A stretch of DNA of 64,000 bases from Paenibacillus sp. (GCA_017512705.1 JAFWEX010000074.1:60418-124417); one strand, 5' to 3'. Counted from the stretch's first letter, positions 18,001-25,924 are shown. Notes: generated from the letters alone by a model not told the origin. Made by a program: numbers and translations.

Positions 18001-18722
18001 ATTACGCCAAAGGTGACGTTGGCAACGGCAATGAACGAGGGGTAGCCACAAGCCGGGACGGCGAGACTCATGTAGGTTTCCGTAACATCGACTTCGGACC
18101 GTACGGTTCGGATACGATTACGATTCCAATCTTTGCTTTGTCGAGTGAAGATTATTTCATTCAAATCTGGGAAGGTATGCCGGATGAGGAAGGCAGTACG
18201 ATGATTGCGAATGTCGTATATGACAAGGAATCGATATGGAATGTGTATCAGGAAGAGACGTATCGTTTATCCAAACGCCTGAAGGGCATCACTTCGATCT
18301 GTTTTGTTCTGAAACAGAAGATTCATATTAAAGGATTTTCGTTTGAACGTCAGAGCCGGGCCTTTGAACTAAATGCAGCAGCATCCTGCGATCATCTGTA
18401 TGGGGATTCGTTCACGGTGAGGGAAGATCGTGTGGAGGGCATCGGCAATAACGTATCACTGGAGTTCGAGCAGATGGATTTTACAAGTGAAGGTGCGTCG
18501 AGGCTGGTGATCTATGGTGCTTCTCCCATTGACAAAAACACGATTCATATCCGCTTCTCTGGGGCAGACGGCCAGCATAATCAATTGGTAGAGTTCACCC
18601 AGTCGGAAGGGTACGAGGAACGTTCATTTGAACTGGAGCGGGTGAGCGGAGAGCAGAAGGTGACCTTTATTTTCCTGCCAGGCAGTCAGTTTGATTTTGG
18701 CTGGTTCCGGTTCGAGAAATAA
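15063..18722 (+). CDS. Glycoside hydrolase family 2 enzyme (beta-galactosidase-like), multidomain
   Basis: 1219 residues, no signal peptide. The N-terminal sugar-binding domain has W-Q-F-A and E-L-P-H-D-W; an Ig-like domain follows, then the TIM barrel with acid/base MWSIGNE (about 406-412) and nucleophile candidate YGSETSS (about 488-494). After that come DUF4982/Ig-like modules (HLFPYWDFSPGQ; L-R-A-D-G-T-D-L-I-F-A-E-I-T-V; G-L-L-G-L-D-N-G-D type motifs), a Ser/Thr/Asn-rich linker (about 815-830), a further Ig-like segment and two C-terminal beta-rich domains resembling carbohydrate-binding modules. GAGGG lies 6 bases before ATG 15063; ATG 15102 is an alternative. It probably acts on beta-galactosides or glycan fragments; exact specificity is not readable. 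A cre-like site and a palindrome lie upstream. Confidence 0.88.
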   Translation: MLNYFNQKRVRNGMNVKRQFNEGWQFAKSGLGVTEPGDLSFEPVELPHDWLIYNTLDLYEDSIGWYRKTFQYVRDEQQVLLCFDGVYMDSSVYVNGQLVGEWKYGYSAFEHEITSALVEGDNELLVKVVHQSPNSRWYSGAGIYRNVWLKTRSRNHIITDGIYVTIQQQPDGWQVEVDTELRLAQDQRAELVHTILYQGQVVASSQAEVLANITEEGMEEIDAEIGLEKGNDAEALINTQQLQIQSPELWSPDTPNLYDLVTELRLISEDQAKKVIESVSQRIGFKHVRMDASEGFVLNGVNMKMNGVCEHHDLGALGAAFNVTALRRRFVLLKEMGVNAIRTAHNMPAKEFMELADEMGILVVSEAFDMWERAKTPYDYARFFPEWSYRDVRSWVRRDRNHVSLVMWSIGNEIYDTHADERGQEVTRMLMEYVQEFDPKGNARVTIGSNYMPWENAQKCADIVKLAGYNYAEKYYEQHHAEHPDWIIYGSETSSVVQSRGIYHFPYEQPVLDDDDEQCSALGNSTTSWGAKSPEYCILAERDHPYSLGQFLWTGFDYIGEPTPYHTKNSYFGQLDTATFPKDSYYIYQAAWTDYKKKPMVHLFPYWDFSPGQIIDVRVCSNAPRIELQLNGKTIGTYDIDHAHGTQLSGWWKVPYQAGELKAIAYDEHGNVIARDVQRSFGDASKLRIQSDRQQLRADGTDLIFAEITVEDEAGNPVHNANNRVQVKVSGAGRLLGLDNGDSTDYDPYKGVSRRLFSGKLMAIIGSTNEAGEVRIEVSSEGLQGTALAIEAVAANEKPKVEGVRVGSDFNADSTSTSNSTSIYAPNLQEPVYMKNEERPVLTGSANEIPLRKIEIISESGQLLDPSNPELVVTAKLYPQNTSYRDIEWSAVNDAGIVSNIAKVEVLNEGAVDGASTRSTNDHQHMVKVSAMGDGAFRLRATSRNGTDRTKLISQLEFKAEGLGTAYKDPYGFITGGLYNYAKGDVGNGNERGVATSRDGETHVGFRNIDFGPYGSDTITIPIFALSSEDYFIQIWEGMPDEEGSTMIANVVYDKESIWNVYQEETYRLSKRLKGITSICFVLKQKIHIKGFSFERQSRAFELNAAASCDHLYGDSFTVREDRVEGIGNNVSLEFEQMDFTSEGASRLVIYGASPIDKNTIHIRFSGADGQHNQLVEFTQSEGYEERSFELERVSGEQKVTFIFLPGSQFDFGWFRFEK

Positions 18723-18758
18723 ACATGTAAGAGTGTATACCATCGTGTAAAAGATAAC

Positions 18759-18812
18759 CTCCTCAAATCACGGATGTTGATTCTGCACAGCCATTGATTT
18801 GAGGAGTTTTTT
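18759..18812 (+). terminator. Intrinsic terminator after GH2 gene
   Basis: CTCCTCAAATCA pairs perfectly with TGATTTGAGGAG (12 bp), followed by TTTTTTCG. It separates the GH2 gene from the convergent RCC1 gene. Confidence 0.9.
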
Positions 18813-18816
18813 CGTT

Positions 18817-20436
18817 TCATTCATCAATCGTTACTCTGGCAGTATTGCGTTCCCAGGCCACTTGTAATCCAAGCCCTTTCAGCATTTCATATGGCACTGT
18901 AGTAGCCCCGGAATAGTTGCTAATTGGTGCAGGCAGTGGTACAAGCTGTCCTTCCTGCGGATCAACTGTATTCGTGCTCATTACTGTGTATTGGGATTCT
19001 TTTGGTTTAATGGTAATGATCCGATCGTTATATTTTAACGTGTAGTGAGTTATTAGTCCTTCCTCTCCCTCTACATGCACCTCAAATTGTGCTCCAAGGG
19101 CTGAAGCTACATCTTTGATTGGGAGTTGGATCGTTTCGGATGTATCCACAGCTGGGTAGATCGACTGGAGCAGCTTCCCTTTTACATAAATATCTGTTCC
19201 GAGTTTGGCCTGGACGGGTGTATAAACCATACCCCCGGCAGACGTAGCAGGCGCTCCTGCTTCCTCATATTTATCTCCCCCCCATCCCCAGACGATTCCA
19301 TCAGCCGAAAGTGCGAGACTGTGGTAATGACCCGCAGATACCTCAGCGATATTGGATAATGATGTTACTTTACCTTGTTTGCCTGTTGCGGTTCTGCCAT
19401 AGTTGTATACGTCTCCTGACGTAGTTACTAACAATACATAATTTGAGTTGGCATCTAATTTTTTTACTTTGAGTTCGTGATGATAGGCAGTTCGTTTACC
19501 TTGTGCATCCCGTCTCCAAACCCTGCCTTTGGAATCAAGGAGTAGTAAATCCCCGCTGTGATCCGTAATGAAGGATATGTTGCTCAGACCTGTGATCATC
19601 TTGGCTTTAGTAGGCTTGCTGTTTGTTTCGCTTGCTTCCTTCCACGTCCATACCGTACCGTCTTTCTTCAAAGCATACCCGTCCAGCCCTACAAGAGCCG
19701 TTTGAATAACGTCATTCAATCCGGCGATCTGGTGCAAAACAGGCTTTGGTTCAGCTTCTGTACTTGGACGACCTGGGAGCTTCTGGGATGGATTCTTCCA
19801 GGAATGAACCGTTCCGTTTCGAGAGCGGACCAAGGTTGTAAAAGGTCCCACAGTAAAATCAACAGCATCGTTGATCCCATGAATCTTGCTGGGTGTTCTG
19901 CCCGCTCCCCATTGCCAGGCTGTGCCATCTGCTTGGACCGCTACACTGTAACCTCCACCTACGGTAGAGATGGCAGTGATATTGGATAGCTGCGGTATAC
20001 GCACAGGGCTGAAGGTATGGCGGTATCTTACCGTATCGCTGATCCCAAGTTCTCCTAGCAGATTACGCCCCCAGGCCCACACTGATCCGTCATTTCTTAG
20101 AGCCACCGTATAATAGTATCCGCCTTGTACTTCTGTGTAGTGGAGTTTCTCACCTATATCGGTAGCTGTAGTGGGTTCGGGGGGAGTAGATGCAGAAGAG
20201 ATCAAGATCGAACGATCCACCAAGCTCCTTGTGGAAGTTACCCCGTCATAGGCTGCATACGTAGTAGTCAGTGAACATAGGTTAGCCATCAACAGGCTTG
20301 AAATGATGCCAGTAGATACGACGATTTTGGTCAAGCGATGAAGGGATTCGTCTTTTGTTCTGCTTACTGGCTTGAGCTGTGAATTAGAGGTAGGTTGCTC
20401 TGTTGTTACATGATTGGATTTTTCATCAAGATACAT
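18817..20436 (-). CDS. Secreted RCC1-repeat protein with copper-amine-oxidase-N-like stalk domain
   Basis: 539 residues. A polar N-terminus of about 30 residues is followed by a hydrophobic segment (IVVSTGIISSLLMANLCSL) ending in T-T-T-Y-A-A-Y, a likely signal peptide. The middle (about 90-400) contains repeated V-x-A-W-G-x-N and H-S-L-A-L-x-x-D-G units typical of RCC1/BNR beta-propeller blades. The C-terminal about 110 residues (LPIKDVASALGAQFEV; VPYEMLKGLGLQVAWE) match the stalk-type domain common in Paenibacillus secreted proteins. ATG 20436 is preceded by AAAGAGGCG. It is alone between a convergent glycosidase and a divergent small gene. The function is extracellular or cell-wall associated, otherwise unknown. 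Confidence 0.85.
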   Translation of the reverse strand: MYLDEKSNHVTTEQPTSNSQLKPVSRTKDESLHRLTKIVVSTGIISSLLMANLCSLTTTYAAYDGVTSTRSLVDRSILISSASTPPEPTTATDIGEKLHYTEVQGGYYYTVALRNDGSVWAWGRNLLGELGISDTVRYRHTFSPVRIPQLSNITAISTVGGGYSVAVQADGTAWQWGAGRTPSKIHGINDAVDFTVGPFTTLVRSRNGTVHSWKNPSQKLPGRPSTEAEPKPVLHQIAGLNDVIQTALVGLDGYALKKDGTVWTWKEASETNSKPTKAKMITGLSNISFITDHSGDLLLLDSKGRVWRRDAQGKRTAYHHELKVKKLDANSNYVLLVTTSGDVYNYGRTATGKQGKVTSLSNIAEVSAGHYHSLALSADGIVWGWGGDKYEEAGAPATSAGGMVYTPVQAKLGTDIYVKGKLLQSIYPAVDTSETIQLPIKDVASALGAQFEVHVEGEEGLITHYTLKYNDRIITIKPKESQYTVMSTNTVDPQEGQLVPLPAPISNYSGATTVPYEMLKGLGLQVAWERNTARVTIDE

Positions 20437-20716
20437 GAGATCGCCTCTTTTTAATGGTAATGAGGAGCGGGAAGTGCTGTTGAATTAAACGCAGAGTTTC
20501 GGATTAAGGTTACGGAGTTAGAGCAATTTTCATAAAAATAGATAATCTTTCGTATTGCCAGGAAACCTTTCAAAAAACGTAACTCAGCCTCTACCAGAAG
20601 CGTTGTACATATGAAGTGATTTCGATAGGTAAATATTTGCTTATGCTGTTATTTCTACAGTACTTAACAAGATGGATTTCAAACGAATATATGTGAACAA
20701 GAGGTGGATGAAAGCT

Positions 20717-20920
20717 ATGAAAAATAGAAACATAACAGGTATTGTAGTGGCCATAGTCTATTGTGTTGTTCTTTATGTTTTTTTAACTGATGCACCCCCT
20801 GGTGAAGCTCCAAATAATCCGCTATGGGTATATTCATTGTTTCCACTTGGAGTTGTTGTAATTACGGCTCTTTTTGATTTCGTGATCAAGTTCGATTTCT
20901 TCAGAAAAAAGAAGAAGTAG
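20717..20920 (+). CDS. Small two-helix membrane protein
   Basis: 67 residues with two hydrophobic helices (about 7-24 and 38-55) and a basic Lys tail (F-F-R-K-K-K-K). ATG 20717 is chosen because AGAGGTGG lies 9 bases upstream; upstream in-frame ATGs at 20672 and 20708 are badly placed for it. No family recognised. The 240 bases that follow hold no gene I can support. Confidence 0.55.
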   Translation: MKNRNITGIVVAIVYCVVLYVFLTDAPPGEAPNNPLWVYSLFPLGVVVITALFDFVIKFDFFRKKKK

Positions 20921-21153
20921 TAGAAAAAAAGTAAGAATGAAGAGGATAAAAATGATAAAATCGAAAATTGCTAAAACATTTTTCGCAGGAGTTCTGTTCT
21001 CTAGAAGATGGTAAGATTACCTGATCCTGAGCGAAGTCTGGCTGCTTTCTCTAATTGCAGCAAGAGACTACTGACCTCTCCCCAATTGAATTCCGAGGAA
21101 AAGTCGCAGCTTAATAAAAATCTTCTCTTCTATCCATTTAATTCCTTTAGTAG

Positions 21154-21180
21154 TTGACCAATGGTTGATTTTTGCATAAT
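21154..21180 (+). promoter_or_regulatory. Promoter of the quorum-sensing receptor gene
   Basis: TTGACC (21154-21159) and CATAAT (21175-21180, spacing 15), or TAATAT at 21177 (spacing 17). It overlaps the most upstream ATG of the receptor frame (21161), which argues that translation starts later, at TTG 21239. Confidence 0.45.
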
Positions 21181-21238
21181 ATTAGTAATATATAGGTGTG
21201 AAATGATAATTTGTGGTTTTTTCCTGGGGGTGTGTGTA

Positions 21239-22636
21239 TTGGATTCTGGAAACTCTATACGATCTACACTAATAGAGTATATGAAGCAACATAATATCTT
21301 ACATTCGCAATTTGCGGATATCGCAGGAATTAACTCGGGCACACTTAGTCGGATATTACAAGGGAATAAGCCTATTTCAATGAGTCAGTTGGTTGCTATC
21401 ACGGCGGCGATGGGATTACCTGAAGACTACTTTTTTGATGATTACTTAGAAGAATGCTTTTCTATTGTCTCTATTCGGCGTATCCGGCCGTTTATTATGC
21501 GCTGTGCTGAATTGAATCGTTTAGATTGTATTCAAAAAACGGTTAATCAGCTCTTAGATGATCTTTCCTATGTTGCTGTACTCTTTGAGATTGCGGAAGA
21601 GTTATATGAAGACAAGAAGTATTCAGCAGCTAGGATTTTATACATCGGTGTGAGTGAATCGGAGAAATTGCAGCATTCTGAACGGCTGGCCATGTGTCAG
21701 TACCGATTATTTTTGATTGATTTAGGTGAAAACCTTCAATTGAATCTGCGGGCGGCCACACAATTTGAGTATTATTTGTATCGACTGGATGAAGCGGTTC
21801 AGATCGAGGCGCTAAAGCAACTCATGCATGTATACGGTACAGTACATGAATGGGCTAAAGTGGATGCATTAGCTGAAGAAATGCACCGGCTCGCGACCAT
21901 TCAGTATGAGTTACAAAGCCGATCTGAGCGAGCAACGGATGAACAAAAACGGACAAAACGACCTCTTTATTACTACATTCTTTATGCATATTTGGGGCGT
22001 GCTAAAGCCAGTGAAGAATGTCGTGATTACGAAAGAGCATTACAATTTGTCTCCCTGTATGCTAGTGGAGACACGTGGATTCGTGAGAAAGACGAAGAAG
22101 CCATTCAGATCATAAATCAATTCTCTGAATGGGCGGTGGCGAATACCTGTCTCTATCGTTTAATGTCAGGTGACGTGGATGTGTTGAATGAATATGCGGA
22201 TTACATAGCGTCCCATGAGGATGAAATATTTATTGCGGTAAGTCGAATGGTTCAAGCGGCCAATACATATGATCTGAATATTGATCGTATCCTGGAACGC
22301 TTTAAAGACTATATTCCACTTCAGTCAGATATAACGGTATTAGGTGACTACGAGGTACGTATTTTAAAAGAAAATTATATCCAGTTTCTCAGTGATCTTG
22401 CAGTGTATCGGTTGAACACAAGTAAGGATGCAAATTCTGCAATACATCTTATTCTCCAATCTTTGAAGTTATCGCTTACAATGAACAGTGAAACCAATAT
22501 CATCACTTGTTTTACGTTGTTTGAGCAGTACAGAGATTTTGCTGATCTCGAAGCACGAGAGGAATTCAAAAAACTATCAAGTGAGGTGCACCAACTTAAT
22601 GCGAAAAAAGATGTTATACTTCTTGGTTCTCTGTAG
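21239..22636 (+). CDS. HTH-TPR peptide receptor, AimR/Alo-like (RRNPP) regulator
   Basis: 465 residues. The N-terminal helix-turn-helix (about 5-65, containing F-A-D-I-A-G-I-N-S-G-T-L-S-R-I-L-Q-G-N-K) is of the Cro/XRE type. The rest is all-helical with TPR-like pairs (A-E-E-L-Y-E-D-K-K-Y-S-A-A-R and so on), the layout of the RRNPP peptide receptors PlcR, NprR and AimR. TTG 21239 is chosen: GGGGGTG lies 8 bases upstream, the HTH starts directly after it, and the earlier ATG 21161 lies inside the promoter. Its last 38 bases overlap a small secreted-peptide gene, the arrangement of Alo systems of Paenibacillus polymyxa. It probably switches DNA binding when re-imported mature peptide is bound. 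Confidence 0.8.
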   Translation: MDSGNSIRSTLIEYMKQHNILHSQFADIAGINSGTLSRILQGNKPISMSQLVAITAAMGLPEDYFFDDYLEECFSIVSIRRIRPFIMRCAELNRLDCIQKTVNQLLDDLSYVAVLFEIAEELYEDKKYSAARILYIGVSESEKLQHSERLAMCQYRLFLIDLGENLQLNLRAATQFEYYLYRLDEAVQIEALKQLMHVYGTVHEWAKVDALAEEMHRLATIQYELQSRSERATDEQKRTKRPLYYYILYAYLGRAKASEECRDYERALQFVSLYASGDTWIREKDEEAIQIINQFSEWAVANTCLYRLMSGDVDVLNEYADYIASHEDEIFIAVSRMVQAANTYDLNIDRILERFKDYIPLQSDITVLGDYEVRILKENYIQFLSDLAVYRLNTSKDANSAIHLILQSLKLSLTMNSETNIITCFTLFEQYRDFADLEAREEFKKLSSEVHQLNAKKDVILLGSL

Positions 22637-22700
22637 TGTTGCTATTGTTACAGCTGCGCCACAAACTGTAGCCCTACTCAGTCACGGTTGGGGAACGTAG
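22599..22700 (+). CDS. Alo-like signalling pro-peptide, predicted mature SHGWGT
   Basis: 33-residue ORF in another frame, overlapping the receptor's 3' end. It begins M-R-K-K, then a hydrophobic core (LYFLVLCSVAIVTAA), then Q-T-V-A-L-L-S-H-G-W-G-T at the extreme C-terminus: an export signal followed by a short mature peptide, as in Phr, PapR and AimP precursors. GAGGTG lies 11 bases before the ATG. As I recall, one P. polymyxa Alo peptide has the mature form SHGRGG, which is strikingly close. A terminator follows 20 bases later. Peptide processing and import by Opp are inferred from the family. Confidence 0.75.
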   Translation: MRKKMLYFLVLCSVAIVTAAPQTVALLSHGWGT

Positions 22701-22719
22701 TATCTTGCAGTGTTGAAAA

Positions 22720-22757
22720 AAGGGAGTTCCTTCTATATAGAGGGAGCTTCCTTTTTC
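22720..22757 (+). terminator. Intrinsic terminator after peptide gene
   Basis: AGGGAGTTCCTTCT pairs with AGAGGGAGCTTCCT (14 bp with G-U pairs) around a 4-base loop, then TTTTTCG. Confidence 0.8.
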
Positions 22758-22962
22758 GTCTCTGTTTGAAACGCGGCCTTGGTTATAACCAAGCTTCGAT
22801 TAAAGGATGTTTTAGATCAGTGGATCCGATGTACCTTATGCAGGTAATCGAGGATGCTTGCGGCAGGGCGTAGAGATCTAAACCAGAGGAAAGCCAAGAC
22901 TTTCATGCCATTATAAAGAAGTGTCTATATCTGTCATATGCTCCTAGAATATTACAAAGGAG

Positions 22963-23271
22963 ATGTATGTTATAGACACTTTGGAGCGACGTATAGAACA
23001 TGCGAGAAAGCAGATGTATGCTCTACTGAATAAATACGGACTATTCTTGCATCCGGCTGTAATTAAGCAGTCTATGGTGTTGGATGAATTAATTAATCAG
23101 TATAGTAAAGAGCAGTTGAAAAAAAGAGATTGGAAGGGAGCATCTATGATGAAAACATGCGGATATTGTGGATCGGCGGTCGAAACACTTGCAAATAGAA
23201 TGTATTGCACATTTTGTGATATGAAATTATATAAAGACGATATCACCACGGACGGTATGAGAGAAAAGTGA
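22963..23271 (+). CDS. Spo0E-family aspartyl-phosphate phosphatase-like protein with C-terminal zinc ribbon
   Basis: 102 residues. Residues 5-50 form the two-helix hairpin of Spo0E-like phosphatases, with the S-x-x-L-D signature as SMVLDELINQY. Such proteins dephosphorylate Spo0A~P and delay sporulation. Residues 62-102 add M-K-T-C-G-Y-C-G and M-Y-C-T-F-C-D, a four-cysteine CxxC-x18-CxxC zinc ribbon not normally found in Spo0E. A ribosome-site-like GGAAGGGAG precedes the in-frame ATG 23146, so the zinc ribbon may also be made alone. The start ATG 22963 directly abuts AAAGGAG, an unusual spacing; TTG 22981 is an alternative. The next frame overlaps its stop. Confidence 0.65.
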   Translation: MYVIDTLERRIEHARKQMYALLNKYGLFLHPAVIKQSMVLDELINQYSKEQLKKRDWKGASMMKTCGYCGSAVETLANRMYCTFCDMKLYKDDITTDGMREK

Positions 23272-23889
23272 ACGTTGAAAAAACAGTTTTCCTATCAGCT
23301 GCAGAACAATCCACACAAGATCTTATGGAAAAAGACAGCCTAATTATCGGTTTAAGCTTGGCCATCTCTGGTAATTCGGAATGGCAAGTTAGTTCGTCTA
23401 CTTCTACCTACTAGGGAAGTAGCTTCATCCGCCAGAGATTGGGAAGCATCCATTCGCCGCTGGCGCAAAAGGTACAAAAAAGGTATTCCCGTGGAACGAC
23501 TAGGTGATTCGGTAGAGAATCTTGAACAGATCATTCAGACTGCGCTGGTGCTGGGGATCGGATCACGATGTGTCCGTAAGACCGATTGGTCTGTATTACA
23601 GCAGCATTATGATCCAGAGCTTAGACGAATCGCCAGCCTTGAACCTGCGAAGAAGGATAGTCTGCCTGAATCAACAACATTACAGCAAGCCCCTCTACTA
23701 GTGTTGGCTCTACATCTTAGAGGTATGTTCCGGGTATTGTCTGCGGCGGAGTTTCCGTTTGATCGCTATAATTATATGTTTGGAATATTGCCCTCCGGAA
23801 CAGATGCAAACGGCCATACACCTTCACATGATCACAACAGTTCCAGCAGTTCAGCCAGCGGATCTTCTGATGGTGGCGGTGGCGATTAA
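23268..23889 (+). pseudogene. Frameshifted hypothetical gene
   Basis: GTG 23268 overlaps the Spo0E-like stop (GTGA) and opens a frame of 48 residues ending at TAG 23412. The frame one base over is open from 23356 to 23889 and clearly coding: it reads L-V-I-R-N-G-K-L-V-R-L-L-L-P-T-R-E-V, then a basic segment R-R-W-R-K-R-Y-K-K-G, a helical region and a Ser/Gly/His-rich tail ending in GSSDGGGGD. The two parts join as one protein of about 200 residues if a single-base shift near 23356-23412 is restored. It may be a true frameshift mutation, a sequencing error, or translated alone from GTG 23491. Family not recognised. Confidence 0.55.
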
Positions 23890-24163
23890 CTCAAAACATA
23901 GAGAATTGCTTATACGATCATACTAAACACGATAGTGATAATGACGTAGTTCTTACAGTAGTTTACAAAATGATTAAGGATCTAAGAGACGGATGTGATA
24001 TGCGCATATATGCAAGTCTGACTATCTGGAGTAGTTACCAAATTACCGAATCAATAAAGCAGAAAATGCTACTTCTGTTCAATTCTTTTCACAGATCCAA
24101 TTTGTTAAAATTTAGGTATTATAATGATGATGAAAATGATGATTAGATGAGCGGTGAGATGAT

Positions 24164-25252
24164 ATGACACGTATTCAGGTACACCCGGATGAAATGATAA
24201 AAAACGCAGTACTTATATCAGAAAGTAAACATCAACTTGGGAAGATATTCTATGAATTGGAAAAGACCATGCATTTCCTGCAATCCGATTGGTCTGGTAT
24301 GACTCGTGAGGATTTTTTTCGGGACTTTCGAGAGGTGAAGGAGTATATATTTCCAAGCTTTCTTGATTTGCTAAGTACCTTTCAAAAAAAGTTGCAGGAA
24401 GAAGCCAGAGCATTCAGAGCAGTAGATAGTTCGACCGGGGAAGTTAGAATAATTCCGTCTCCACCAGAGCCCAGTTTTCTTATGGGATTGATTGATAAAG
24501 CCATTGGTGACACAGTTATAGGGTTAAGCGATACGATAGTCTCTTTTTTCAACAATCCGCTCAGTACATTGGGTGATGTGGGCTATGATTTGACGATTGG
24601 TAAAATTGTCGACGTAGGGCGCGGAATTGGATTTGCTTGGGATGCAGCTTGGGGGACAGGGACGGCAAAATCCGACATCGAAGAGTTTGTTAATGAGCAG
24701 AAAAAGCAGCTGGAAGAGGACGAGTCGGGGTACTATAAAGGAGCAGTTATAGGAAAGGCGGCGTCATATTTTCTATTTGGTAAAGCTCTGCATTCGAAGA
24801 ATCATAACGGATCGGGTGGATCAAATGGATCAAATGGTTCAGGGGATAGTAAGAAAGAGCCGGAGAAGGGGAGTGGAAAAGAGGGGACGGGTAATGTATT
24901 TGAGAATGGTCGGGCGTCAATTGAAACATTTAAGTCAAATCCAAAGGTTTTTAGTGGTAAATCAGCCGAAGAAATTGCAAAGACCTTAGAAGATGCAGGA
25001 TACGAAGTTACAGTTCAGGCTTCTAAAAAATCAAGATCGGGTGCAAAAATCATCAAAATTCTAAATACTGAAGGAGATAAGAACATAACACAAATGCAGG
25101 TTTCTCCTGGTGGAGGCAGACACGGTGAAAGTCCATACGTTAAAATAAGCACCAGTGACCAGGGAATTATTAAAATCGTCGATGGTTCTGAAAATGTGTA
25201 TAAAACAGACGGTGCAGAAACTGCAACTATTATCTTTACAGGGAGGAAATAG
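24164..25252 (+). CDS. WXG100-headed polymorphic toxin (T7SS-type effector)
   Basis: 362 residues. Residues 1-85 form a helical hairpin with W43-S-G45 in SDWSGMT, the WXG100 signature for type VII secretion. A helical pre-toxin region follows (about 100-205), then a Gly/Ser/Lys-rich linker (about 209-245) and a separate C-terminal domain of about 110 residues. That domain has K-x-G-A-K-I-I-K-I, QVSPGGGRHGESPYVKIS and ETATIIFTG; the conserved R-H-G and K-I-S look like active-site residues of a small nuclease-like toxin, but I cannot name the family with certainty. It is followed 1 base later by a small gene, the expected immunity partner. No ESX/Yuk secretion genes lie in the window. Confidence 0.8.
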   Translation: MTRIQVHPDEMIKNAVLISESKHQLGKIFYELEKTMHFLQSDWSGMTREDFFRDFREVKEYIFPSFLDLLSTFQKKLQEEARAFRAVDSSTGEVRIIPSPPEPSFLMGLIDKAIGDTVIGLSDTIVSFFNNPLSTLGDVGYDLTIGKIVDVGRGIGFAWDAAWGTGTAKSDIEEFVNEQKKQLEEDESGYYKGAVIGKAASYFLFGKALHSKNHNGSGGSNGSNGSGDSKKEPEKGSGKEGTGNVFENGRASIETFKSNPKVFSGKSAEEIAKTLEDAGYEVTVQASKKSRSGAKIIKILNTEGDKNITQMQVSPGGGRHGESPYVKISTSDQGIIKIVDGSENVYKTDGAETATIIFTGRK

Positions 25253-25253
25253 A

Positions 25254-25685
25254 GTGATTGACAATAGCTCACCAATTACACCATGGGTCGGACTTGGAGG
25301 ACTTAAACTGTACAGTCATATAAGTCAATTCTATGAATTAATTGATAAGTTGGATGAAAAGTCATCGTTGTTAGTGAAATTCTTTGTTAGGTATGAAATT
25401 AAGGGTTATGTAGATTTGTGGTTCAATTTGATAAATGGAAAACTGTTCAAGATAACAGCATCGAAAGGTTACAAAGGATTATTATTTGATAAGATTCATA
25501 TAGGGATGCATATTGATGATGTACTCCAAATAGAGCCAAGTTTTGAATACGATGATTTCGAAGAAGTATATTGTAGTCCTAAAGGAATTTACATTGAGAC
25601 TGACCCTGTCGAAAACACTGTTTTATGGATTTCGGTGTACGTTAAAGAGATTGATAATGAGGACTTTGATAGAGGGAACTGGTAA
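25254..25685 (+). CDS. Cognate immunity protein of the WXG100 toxin
   Basis: 143 residues, acidic and soluble. GTG 25254 comes 1 base after the toxin stop, with GGGAGG 7 bases upstream inside the toxin's 3' end; the open frame reaches further into the toxin gene but without a start site. The small size, acidity and coupling to a toxin with a variable C-terminal domain are the standard immunity-gene context. W-V-G-L-G-G-L and the L-Y-S-H-I region resemble small proteins often found beside such toxins. Direct family not recognised; the role is inferred from position. Confidence 0.7.
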   Translation: MIDNSSPITPWVGLGGLKLYSHISQFYELIDKLDEKSSLLVKFFVRYEIKGYVDLWFNLINGKLFKITASKGYKGLLFDKIHIGMHIDDVLQIEPSFEYDDFEEVYCSPKGIYIETDPVENTVLWISVYVKEIDNEDFDRGNW

Positions 25686-25750
25686 TATGATTGACCTTGA
25701 TTGGCTTCGTGCTATTAGATTTTTCTGTTGGTGGTGAGGCTACCTTGTAC

Positions 25751-25877
25751 CGAATAAACTCATCATTCAACCAAATAACACAGTTAACCCATGCTATACC
25801 TGTATAAAGCTTTCTTCATTTCAATTGTATGTACATCAGATGCTTGAAGTTTATACACTAAATAACGCTATTCAGAT
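25751..25877 (+). repeat. Immunity-cassette spacer repeat, copy A
   Basis: AT-rich stretch running from CGAATAAACTCATC to CTAAATAACGCTATTC. Related sequence recurs at 26812-26950 (same order: CGAATgAgtTCATCA ... TATACC ... cTAAATAACGCTATTC) and more weakly at 29880-29981. It lies between immunity-type genes and is followed here by a terminator. Confidence 0.65.
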
Positions 25878-25924
25878 ACAGGTCGATTATGGTCAGATAC
25901 TACCATGATTGACCCGTTTTTTGT
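25878..25924 (+). terminator. Terminator ending cassette A
   Basis: GGTCGATTATGGT pairs with ACCATGATTGACC (two mismatches) around a short loop, followed by CGTTTTTTG. The same hairpin type recurs at 29224 and 29982. From here to 26191 I see no intact gene, only AT-rich sequence with scattered short frames. Confidence 0.7.

Noticed and set aside
22688-22873. 61-codon ORF after the quorum-sensing peptide gene
   Set aside because: It spans the terminator and has no ribosome site or homology.
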